Assembly (NCBI GenBank): GCA_964384965.1
Contig: CAYLLR010000033.1
Span: 1 to 5,728 of the forward strand
Direction: 5' to 3'
Length of the DNA: 5,728 bases
Source: GW2011-AR1 sp964384965
GTDB lineage: Archaea > Nanobdellota > Nanobdellia > Pacearchaeales > GW2011-AR1
Shown: piece by piece, positions 1 through 5,346 of the stretch
How positions within the stretch are numbered: position 1 is the first letter of the stretch
Layout: every line of letters begins with the position of its first letter
Position numbers and translations under genes: made by a program
Notes under the pieces: generated by a model
What the model was told of the DNA's origin: nothing
The model's input: the letters and a program-made list of their open reading frames with translations, nothing else
Databases searched by the model: none

Positions 1-52
1 CAAAGAGGTTTAATTCTAATTTGTAATATTTTCCTTTTTGTAGATTAGTCAT
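1..52 (-). CDS. Partial N-terminus of an unidentified protein (runs off left edge)
   Basis: The minus strand is open from an ATG at 52 to the window edge. It gives 17 residues, MTNLQKGKYYKLELNLF, with the lysine-rich, A-rich codon use of the other minus-strand genes. An in-frame ATG at 76 would add eight residues (MKIGKKQK). I prefer the ATG at 52 because a TATA-like element centred near 85 would place transcription start close to 59, just ahead of it and inside the longer version. Too little is visible to name a family. It follows the six-gene operon in the same direction but has its own apparent promoter, so it is probably a separate unit. The opposite strand is also open here for 15 codons before a stop, so the call is tentative. 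Confidence 0.4.
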   Translation of the reverse strand, partial: MTNLQKGKYYKLELNLF

Positions 53-80
53 TTTTTGTTTTTTTCCAATTTTCATAATG

Positions 81-90
81 ATTATATAGT
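81..90 (-). promoter_or_regulatory. TATA-like element for the left-edge gene
   Basis: Read on the minus strand this is ACTATATAAT, a good match to an archaeal TATA box. Its centre lies about 33 nt upstream of the ATG at 52, so with the usual archaeal spacing of about 26-27 nt the transcript would begin near 59 with a very short leader. AT-rich DNA produces such matches by chance, so spacing is the main support. Confidence 0.35.
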
Positions 91-113
91 ATAGAATCAC
101 TAGAATTTGCACG

Positions 114-142
114 TAATTAAATATTCAGGTGTTTTTTAATTA
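114..142. repeat. Short AT-only inverted repeat between operon end and left-edge gene
   Basis: TAATTAAA at 114-121 pairs perfectly with TTTAATTA at 135-142 across a 13-nt loop. It begins about 42 nt past the stop of the last operon gene in the direction of transcription and could be an operator or a weak structure near the transcript end. The stem has no G or C and no T-run follows it on the minus strand, so it is weak as a terminator and may be chance. Confidence 0.2.
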
Positions 143-183
143 TTGATTTAAAGGAGGGAATTTTAAATGTTTTTTGTTATGTT

Positions 184-1056
184 CTAATTAAAGTATATTT
201 CTAGAGCTTTCTTAAATCTTTTGTCTTTTGTTTTTTTGTATAAATCCAGAACTTTTTCTTTTAACCCATATTTTATCATTTTTTCCCATAATTCAGGATA
301 ATTTTTCTTGATTAGACACCAATTTCCTAGTTCTGGATTGCTAAAACATTTTGCAGAGCACATATAGCAAACCCCGTCCCCCTTACACAACTTTCCGGTA
401 TCCTTATGAAAATAAATATCCTTCACATAAGGAAATCTTAGTTTATTTAATATTTTGAAAACTTCCTCTTTTTTTAACATAGCAAGAGGTAAAAATAGGT
501 TCTCAGGATTTCCTAATTGCAAATATCCTCTTTCAAGAATCCTCTTATATCTTTTTGGTTTATCAGATGCTAAAAAACCCATGATTGTCAAGTCTGGTTT
601 CAATTTCAGATATTGCTCTTGTAAAATCTCATCTTTTAATTTACTACAAGCACAATTTAATCCAATTTTTGCAAAATCTTTTTTATCGTATCCTATCTCT
701 TCTATTCCCGGGTAGATTGGTATTCCGAATTTATCTACGAATTCCTTTTCAGAATAATTAATCTTGAAATGATGTAAATTTTTTATTTTTGGTTTAATCT
801 TTTTTTTAAAGAGTCTATCAAATTCCGGAAAATTCATTCGCATGTCTACATATAAAACATGTGCATCTGGTTTGTGTTTTAAAAGAAAAGCTAATAATAA
901 CAGACTATCTGATCCTCCACTGAAAAGCAATAAAGGATTTTTTGATAATTTTAAAGCCTCAGTAAAAAGTTCATCAATTTTTTTTATTTTTTTTGAAAGT
1001 GGCCAATCCAAATGTTCGGGCCTAAATTCATAAATTGAAATTTTTTTCAATTTCAT
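184..1056 (-). CDS. PP-loop ATPase of the PAPS reductase / sulfurtransferase type with a cysteine cluster
   Basis: Last gene of the operon, 290 aa from the ATG at 1056. A TTG at 1068 would add four residues (MIKL); neither start has a clear ribosome site. The PP-loop motif SGGSDS (residues 46-51) binds ATP in adenine nucleotide alpha hydrolases: PAPS/APS reductases, DndC and tRNA thiolases. A segment at about 189-203 (LPLAMLKKEEVFKIL) sits where PAPS reductases have their 'P-L-x-W-x-x-x-D-V' stretch. Cysteines are C135-x-C137, then C224, C230-x2-C233, C237 and C247. The CxC plus CxxC layout, about 93 residues apart, resembles the CC...CxxC [4Fe-4S] ligands of APS reductases, so an Fe-S cluster is likely. 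Family knowledge implies ATP-dependent adenylation coupled to sulfur or redox chemistry; the substrate is unknown. Genuine assimilatory sulfate reduction seems unlikely, since no sulfurylase, APS kinase or sulfite reductase is nearby. It overlaps the HD gene by 29 nt, implying translational coupling. Confidence 0.85.
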   Translation of the reverse strand: MKLKKISIYEFRPEHLDWPLSKKIKKIDELFTEALKLSKNPLLLFSGGSDSLLLLAFLLKHKPDAHVLYVDMRMNFPEFDRLFKKKIKPKIKNLHHFKINYSEKEFVDKFGIPIYPGIEEIGYDKKDFAKIGLNCACSKLKDEILQEQYLKLKPDLTIMGFLASDKPKRYKRILERGYLQLGNPENLFLPLAMLKKEEVFKILNKLRFPYVKDIYFHKDTGKLCKGDGVCYMCSAKCFSNPELGNWCLIKKNYPELWEKMIKYGLKEKVLDLYKKTKDKRFKKALEIYFN

Positions 1057-1624
1057 CAGCTTGATCAAATAACTCTTTGTAATGATTAAATGCTACAAAA
1101 ATTTTTTCCCTATTTTTATTAGCAATTTCTGTAGAAATATTAAAATGGAATTTTCTTTCTTTCATCTTTTCCATTAATCTTAAGAAAATTTGTTCATCAT
1201 TCATATTAAATTTACCATGCATAATAATAGATTTTCTAATTACTTCACCAAGAGTAGTCTTTTCTAATTTGTCTGCATCAAATATAATCTTTTGAAATTT
1301 GGTTTGACAATCCTCGAAAACTCCGTGAGTTGCAATTGTTTCTTTGATTAAATTTATTTCTTCTTCTGTTAAATCTGAATCAGTTAATATTTCATTAACC
1401 ATCTCTACAGAATATTTTTCGTGGACATCTTCCCCCCCTATTTCAAATTGTTTTTTATAGCCTATGTCGTGAACTAATGCAGAAATTTGAATTATTTTTT
1501 TCTCTCTTTCATTTAATTCTAAAGCCTCTGAAATTTTTGTGGCAAAAGCTAAAACCCTTTTAACATGACCCCATTTATTTACTGAGAGGCTTTCATATAT
1601 TTTTTTTACCCTATTTTTTATCAT
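1028..1624 (-). CDS. HD-domain phosphohydrolase
   Basis: A 198-aa protein from the ATG at 1624. A longer TTG start at 1633 would add MEK. The ATG is preferred because it overlaps the upstream stop as ATGA and has a GGAG just upstream. Metal-ligand residues of the HD superfamily appear in order: H20 (WGHVKRV), H52-D53 (ALVHDIGY), H68 (DVHEKYS), H100 (ATHG) and D118 (DADKLE). The extra histidines resemble the HD proteins that often carry two metals. Members remove phosphate from nucleotides or other phosphoesters, usually in the cytoplasm; no signal peptide or membrane segment is visible. The DADKLE motif and single-domain length fit small stand-alone HD hydrolases, not the RelA/SpoT or dGTPase types. 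Placed between the SPASM-like radical SAM gene and the PP-loop gene, it may dephosphorylate a pathway intermediate or a by-product; that is inference. Confidence 0.88.
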   Translation of the reverse strand: MIKNRVKKIYESLSVNKWGHVKRVLAFATKISEALELNEREKKIIQISALVHDIGYKKQFEIGGEDVHEKYSVEMVNEILTDSDLTEEEINLIKETIATHGVFEDCQTKFQKIIFDADKLEKTTLGEVIRKSIIMHGKFNMNDEQIFLRLMEKMKERKFHFNISTEIANKNREKIFVAFNHYKELFDQADEIEKNFNL

Positions 1625-2589
1625 TTTCTCCAATATTTTTCTCTAATGTGGCAATTTCCACATTTCCAAGATTTTCTGAATCTTTTTGCATCTTTAGAAA
1701 GCCACATTTCTTTTAAAGGTTTTTGTCTGATGTTTCCTAATTTTAATTCTCCAGCATTGCATTCCCAAACATTTCCTTCTATATCTACATAGAGACCATA
1801 TTTGACCTGTCTACATTGAAATCCCCCCAAAAAGGGAAGTTGGTACTTGTAGTACAATCCCTTTTTCTTATCATATTCATAGGCTTTCTTGTAAATTTTT
1901 TCATATTTATCTTTAGGTAAAACCAAATTCCTTTCAAGAGCTTCCCCATGGGGGATTAAACTAGATATTTGCGGAGAAATATTATTTTTCCTGCAATATT
2001 TAAAAATCTCAAAAACATCCTTATAATTAAGTGGTGTTGCAATACAATCAATTGCTAATCTTGTTGGAACCTCTTTACTAAATCCTGCTTCAACTAAATT
2101 TTTCAATGCTTCTGTAGTTTTTTTGTGATATCCTTTGACTCCCACTAAAGTATCTTGAATTTCTTCGTTGAATGAATTATATTTTAATACCACTGATGTT
2201 TTCAAATTAAACAATTTTTTTGCAAATTCTTTAGTTATTCTTGTTCCATTTGTATAAAGAACCACTAGTATATCTTTTTTAGTTGCGTACTTCAATAATT
2301 TCCAAAATTTTGGATCTAAAGTTGGCTCTCCTGCCCCAATTATTTGAATATTTTTGCATCCAAGTTCTTTTGCTTGATCAATTATGTTTAATGATTCTTC
2401 AAGGTTTAATTCTTTATCTTTTTTACAATGTCTTTCACTAATATGTGTTTTATCACAATATGTACACATTAGGTTACAAATATTTGACAAATCTAAATCT
2501 AAGTTTAAGAGAAGATTTTTCTTTGTTGCTTCTTTAATTTCCTCGTTTGAATAATAAAGTCCTTGAACAAAGGTGTTTTCTAACCCCAT
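1621..2589 (-). CDS. Radical SAM protein with reduced SPASM-like C-terminal cysteine region
   Basis: A 322-aa protein. C38-x3-C42-x2-C45 (CNLMCTYC) binds the radical SAM [4Fe-4S] cluster, and GAGEPT (85-90) is the glycine-rich SAM-binding stretch ('GGEP' type, with Ala for one Gly). YTNG (112-115) is typical of the barrel. The C-terminal part reads as a SPASM/twitch domain: C259, then a 'VDIEGNVWEC' strand ending in C277, 'LGNI' (284-287), 'PLKEMW', and C310-x2-C313. That gives only four cysteines against about seven in full SPASM domains, so probably a single auxiliary Fe-S cluster. SPASM enzymes commonly modify peptides or carbohydrates, but no precursor-peptide-like small gene is visible nearby, so a small-molecule or nucleotide substrate is possible. 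It starts at an ATG 10 nt inside the end of the kinase gene and hands over to the HD gene by an ATGA overlap. The exact reaction is not deducible. Confidence 0.9.
   Translation of the reverse strand: MGLENTFVQGLYYSNEEIKEATKKNLLLNLDLDLSNICNLMCTYCDKTHISERHCKKDKELNLEESLNIIDQAKELGCKNIQIIGAGEPTLDPKFWKLLKYATKKDILVVLYTNGTRITKEFAKKLFNLKTSVVLKYNSFNEEIQDTLVGVKGYHKKTTEALKNLVEAGFSKEVPTRLAIDCIATPLNYKDVFEIFKYCRKNNISPQISSLIPHGEALERNLVLPKDKYEKIYKKAYEYDKKKGLYYKYQLPFLGGFQCRQVKYGLYVDIEGNVWECNAGELKLGNIRQKPLKEMWLSKDAKRFRKSWKCGNCHIREKYWRK
1622..1631 (-). promoter_or_regulatory. Ribosome-binding-like GGAG and ATGA overlap deciding the HD gene start
   Basis: On the minus strand GGAG (1631-1628) precedes the ATG at 1624 by three bases, and this ATG shares bases with the TGA stop of the upstream radical SAM gene. 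This stop-start overlap supports the ATG over the TTG at 1633. The spacing is short for a Shine-Dalgarno site, so support comes mainly from the overlap. Confidence 0.4.
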
Positions 2590-3104
2590 TTTTTCAACTC
2601 ATTCGTCATTTTTTCAATTGAATCTGTTAAAGATAAATTTTCATTATTAAAAATGCTGCGGGGCAAATTTAAACAAGAAGCATAAATTTTGGAGTAAACA
2701 TCATTCAAATTATTTTCTTTTGAAATTTGGGATAATTCTAAGCATCTTCTTGGATCTCTGTCTTGTTTTCTTCTTTCCAAAATTATTTCTGGGTCTGCAG
2801 TAATTAAATAAATTACTCCATCATATTTTGAATTGAATCTCAAATGCATTAAATATCTTTCATCAATTCCTATGCTAAGATTATAAGGGGTTCTACTACT
2901 ACTAACAGCATAGTGGGTATCAATTAAATATCTACCTTCTGACTCTACAAGTTCTTTAATAAACTCTTTTTGAAAATTTGGACGATATTTTCTAAATCTT
3001 TCTCCAGTATTAAGATATATTAGATCTAAGTTTTTTGAAACTTCTTTAGCTAAAGAACTTTTTCCCACTCCTTTGCTGCCTCCAAAAAATATTAATTTTT
3101 TCAT
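2580..3104 (-). CDS. AdkA-like P-loop nucleotide kinase
   Basis: A 174-aa cytosolic protein. The Walker A motif GSKGVGKS (9-16) is followed by 'NTGERF' (32-37), in the place where archaeal adenylate kinases have 'NFGTVM'. IDTH (61-64) matches the archaeal AdkA 'DTH' motif, and P105-x-I-I-L-x-RR (105-112) with D115-R-D-x-R-R (to 120) matches the LID arginine region of that family. The family transfers phosphate from ATP to AMP or a similar nucleotide. The protein is slightly shorter than typical AdkA (about 190 aa), and the segment after DTH (AVSSSRTPYNLSIGI) differs from the usual 'TPKGYLPGLP' type, so the acceptor may not be AMP. Its place in a radical SAM operon suggests a specialised nucleotide or nucleoside kinase rather than the housekeeping enzyme. 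Its ATG shares an ATGA with the stop of the preceding gene. General kinase class is sure; substrate is not. Confidence 0.85.
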   Translation of the reverse strand: MKKLIFFGGSKGVGKSSLAKEVSKNLDLIYLNTGERFRKYRPNFQKEFIKELVESEGRYLIDTHYAVSSSRTPYNLSIGIDERYLMHLRFNSKYDGVIYLITADPEIILERRKQDRDPRRCLELSQISKENNLNDVYSKIYASCLNLPRSIFNNENLSLTDSIEKMTNELKKWG

Positions 3105-4219
3105 TCTAACTCTTTCTTCAATTTTTCCACATAATCTTTTTCCCCCAATTTATCTAAATAAGCCATAGAGGCCAGAACGACTTCAAGATTTGTATCTTCT
3201 TTCTTTAGGTCATTCTTTGAAAGTTGAAATGGTCTTTGCATTTTTGGATCAAATGATAACAAAATAATTTCTGATTCTGGATATTTTTCTCTTAGCAGTT
3301 CTGCATTTTTCTCTTGTTTTTCCTCTGAAGCCTTTTTTTTCACGGGAATCCTATGCCAAAGATCTTCAGACTTAGAAAACCATTCAAGGAGATTATGAAT
3401 TTTTGGATCATATTTAGCGAATTCTCCTTCTAATTCTAAAAAATCCTCCCCCAATAAAACAGCTTTTGGATTTCTTGCATTTGAAAAATCTCTGGAAACT
3501 ATATTTAACTCACGATCACTCGGAACATATCTCTTGTTTAATAATTCATTCTCCCAAAATTTTTTTACACATAGTTTTACATTTGAAGGGCGACCTAATT
3601 TTTCATAAATGTATCCACTTTTCTCTTTTCCTAAATTCCATTCAGAAGCATCGTAAAATGGTTGATTTTTCGCCCATTTTCTTATCTTTTCTGAAAATTC
3701 CTTATAGAAGTTCAGTCTTTTTGATTTATGTCCTTCCAAATACCTGGCGCATTCTGTTAATGTAAAAGGTGTACTAAAAAAATCTATATTTTCTTGTTTT
3801 AACCTTTTTACCAATTTAGAAGTATCTTGGATTTCCACCATTCCGATCCAACCAAAATTTTCTCTAACCTTTTTATTCCAATCCAAAATATTTTCCTTTT
3901 TCATTGTTTCTTTCATCTGCATCCAGTTATAATAAGTTGCAATACTCATTGCATCTTTTCCTTGATTGATCGGCCAAAAATTAGGCATCCTCAAACCAAT
4001 ATCATCGTCTGCGGTAGGGCAAATCTCTTCTCGTTTTAGGGAGTATCCTTTTCTTTTTAAGTCTTCAAATAAGATATCTGTATTCAATCCCCCATAAGTC
4101 CCAATTCTACAAGAATTATAGGCATCTTCAAGTATTCCATTTACTCTTTTCTTATTTTTTAATTTGCTAAAACCAAATTCATATTTAGTTATTTTATTAT
4201 CAATTTTTCTTTTTTTCAT
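3101..4219 (-). CDS. Conserved-looking protein of unrecognised family (372 aa)
   Basis: I do not recognise the family. The reading frame is long, overlaps genes on both sides (20 nt upstream, 4 nt downstream as ATGA) and has normal codon use, so it is real. No Walker motif, zinc-finger cysteine set, signal peptide or membrane helix is visible. Cysteines are isolated (C37, C67, C157, C217). It is unusually rich in tryptophan for an AT-rich genome (nine: 82, 99, 114, 124, 182, 194, 222, 280, 288). Possible functional spots are an acidic DDD (71-73), the charged and aromatic stretch NFWPINQGKD (80-89), TECARYLEGH (155-164) and a C-terminal segment with a strand-like EIILLSFDP (317-325) followed by a helical tail. 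The many lysines and aromatic residues would suit nucleic acid or nucleotide binding, but that is speculation. It lies between the SPL-like radical SAM gene and the kinase, so it is probably the pathway-specific component, perhaps a substrate-binding or transferase protein. Confidence 0.8.
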   Translation of the reverse strand: MKKRKIDNKITKYEFGFSKLKNKKRVNGILEDAYNSCRIGTYGGLNTDILFEDLKRKGYSLKREEICPTADDDIGLRMPNFWPINQGKDAMSIATYYNWMQMKETMKKENILDWNKKVRENFGWIGMVEIQDTSKLVKRLKQENIDFFSTPFTLTECARYLEGHKSKRLNFYKEFSEKIRKWAKNQPFYDASEWNLGKEKSGYIYEKLGRPSNVKLCVKKFWENELLNKRYVPSDRELNIVSRDFSNARNPKAVLLGEDFLELEGEFAKYDPKIHNLLEWFSKSEDLWHRIPVKKKASEEKQEKNAELLREKYPESEIILLSFDPKMQRPFQLSKNDLKKEDTNLEVVLASMAYLDKLGEKDYVEKLKKELE

Positions 4220-5270
4220 CTTTTTTCACAAATTCTGGTAATAAATGCCGAACAAATGATACGTCCTCCCTTGTGAGATTATTTCCTTTTAAGAAAAGTG
4301 TTTCTCCTTTTCTTTTATAGCTCACATCTTTTTCTAATTTTTTTAATATTTCATTTATTTCCTCTTCAGAAGAATTTCCTTTTCTTGAATAGCAAATTTC
4401 TCTTTGTTCATCTGCGCATGGAAACGAACATTTTCCTTCTTTCATCTTATCACGAATATCATGACTGTTATAATCTGGTTCTTTATAGACATAAGACATC
4501 GCACAAGAAGTATGCCAAAATACAGGAACTCCTGTTTTTTCTTTTAATAGTTTAGTAACTTTTTTAAAAAAAGGGGTTTCTCTTTGTTTATTTGTATAAG
4601 TTCTTATTTCAGGAATGGGGATTCCTTTTGATTTTAAAGAAAGAATAATCTCCGGAGTTAGTCTTATACCTGACAGGGAAATCGCATCAACCTTTCCTTT
4701 TATTTGATCTGCTAATTCACTTAATTTTTCTTCATTTGTCCATATTTTCACTAAAGGACGGGTATAATTGATGGTTTTTAGACCTAACCTTTTGGAATCT
4801 TCCATTAATTTTATTCTATTTTTTGGAGAAGTATTTTCAATCCCGGGGATTAAGTTTGCGTATGATACAAACAGCCCTATTTTTAGATTTTCTAATTCAG
4901 ATAACTTTTTTAAATAGTCCCTTCCAGGATGTAATTTTGTGATTAAGCCTACTTTATTTTTCCAACCTTTTTTATCTAAATTTTCAAGAATTGAGAATAA
5001 ATTCTTTTTGTTATCTTTTAAAAAAGGATCAGAAAAATTATAAAAAGCTAAAGGGGTTCTGTCTTTTAAAATAATTGGGGAATTTACCATTTTTTCAGTT
5101 GTGTCTTTGGGAGAGTATAGTTGAGTTACCCTATTTTTGAACCATCTATCTTTTTTTTCAATGCAATAAGCACATTTTTGAGGGCAGCCATGGGAGGGGT
5201 TTACAAATATCCAAGATTTTCCAGGAATAAATAAAGAGTAGTTTGAATGTTGTTCAAACTTTTTTACCAT
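4200..5270 (-). CDS. Radical SAM protein, SPL-like (spore photoproduct lyase superfamily branch)
   Basis: First gene of the operon, 356 aa. The radical SAM cluster motif C29-x3-C33-x2-C36 (GCPQKCAYC) is early, as in the SPL-like group. Further matches to that group are NFSDPF (78-83), LITKLHPGRDYLKKL (109-123), the strand LKIGLFVSY (129-137) and a late RPLV (171-174). After the barrel come four more cysteines, C256, C281, C285 and C293, which could hold an auxiliary Fe-S cluster or a zinc. The last 45 residues form a small charged appendage ending in DEKKKN. SPL itself repairs thymine dimers in DNA, but many relatives have other, unknown substrates, and the conserved SPL C-terminal cysteine context is not evident, so a DNA repair role should not be assumed. 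The ATG has no Shine-Dalgarno site; a TATA-like element about 25 nt upstream suggests a leaderless transcript. Its stop overlaps gene B by 20 nt. Confidence 0.85.
   Translation of the reverse strand: MVKKFEQHSNYSLFIPGKSWIFVNPSHGCPQKCAYCIEKKDRWFKNRVTQLYSPKDTTEKMVNSPIILKDRTPLAFYNFSDPFLKDNKKNLFSILENLDKKGWKNKVGLITKLHPGRDYLKKLSELENLKIGLFVSYANLIPGIENTSPKNRIKLMEDSKRLGLKTINYTRPLVKIWTNEEKLSELADQIKGKVDAISLSGIRLTPEIILSLKSKGIPIPEIRTYTNKQRETPFFKKVTKLLKEKTGVPVFWHTSCAMSYVYKEPDYNSHDIRDKMKEGKCSFPCADEQREICYSRKGNSSEEEINEILKKLEKDVSYKRKGETLFLKGNNLTREDVSFVRHLLPEFVKKDEKKKN
5240..5260. repeat. Perfect 8-bp inverted repeat at the start of the operon's first gene
   Basis: AGTTTGAA (5240-5247) and TTCAAACT (5253-5260) form a perfect dyad around a 5-nt centre, TGTTG. 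It covers roughly codons 4-10 of the SPL-like gene. If the transcript is leaderless it lies about 11-31 nt into the mRNA, where it could act as a repressor-binding site or as a hairpin affecting initiation. Repeats of this length do arise by chance in AT-rich DNA, so position is the only argument. Confidence 0.3.
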
Positions 5271-5290
5271 AAAAATAGAGGTTTTGTTAC

Positions 5291-5298
5291 TATTTAAA
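5291..5298 (-). promoter_or_regulatory. TATA-like element of the six-gene operon
   Basis: On the minus strand this reads TTTAAATA. Its centre is about 25 nt upstream of the ATG at 5270, the spacing expected if transcription starts at or beside the start codon. That fits the lack of a Shine-Dalgarno site there. A second candidate on the same strand, TATATAAA at 5325-5318, would give a leader of about 24 nt. Confidence 0.4.
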
Positions 5299-5310
5299 AA
5301 TTGTTATTTT

Positions 5311-5325
5311 GGTTAAATTTATATA
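5311..5325 (+). promoter_or_regulatory. BRE/TATA-like promoter of the phosphatase-like gene
   Basis: TTTATATA at 5318-5325 is a near-consensus archaeal TATA box, preceded by a purine-containing GGTTAAA (5311-5317) in the BRE position. Its centre is about 26 nt upstream of the ATG at 5347, predicting a leaderless transcript. No Shine-Dalgarno site lies before that ATG. The element is nearly palindromic and could also drive the opposite strand. Confidence 0.5.
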
Positions 5326-5346
5326 CTTTTAATTATTTGGTTTTTA

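Noticed and set aside
50..68. Plus-strand T-runs as an archaeal poly-T terminator
   Set aside because: The runs are explained by lysine codons and A-rich sequence of the minus-strand left-edge frame, and no supported plus-strand gene ends just before them.
455..715. Plus-strand open frame of 86 codons antisense to the PP-loop gene
   Set aside because: It lies wholly inside a well-supported minus-strand gene, shows no recognisable motif and has no ribosome site or promoter; it is a shadow.
184..1056. A DNA phosphorothioation (Dnd) module because of the DndC-like PP-loop protein
   Set aside because: No cysteine desulfurase, DndB, DndD or DndE is present, and the protein is shorter than typical DndC.
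1621..2589. A prokaryotic viperin (radical SAM plus nucleotide kinase antiviral pair)
   Set aside because: The cysteine motif context (CNLMCTYC) and the SPASM-like C-terminus do not fit viperin, though the kinase neighbour prompted the idea.
3466..4039. Two plus-strand open frames antisense to the 372-aa gene
   Set aside because: Composition is the Phe/Ile/Ser/His-rich pattern typical of the reverse complement of an A-rich gene, with no motif or promoter.
4298..4555. Plus-strand hydrophobic open frame antisense to the SPL-like gene, looking like a membrane peptide
   Set aside because: Its Phe/Leu-rich character is explained by antisense reading of lysine-rich codons; the opposite strand has a clear radical SAM gene.
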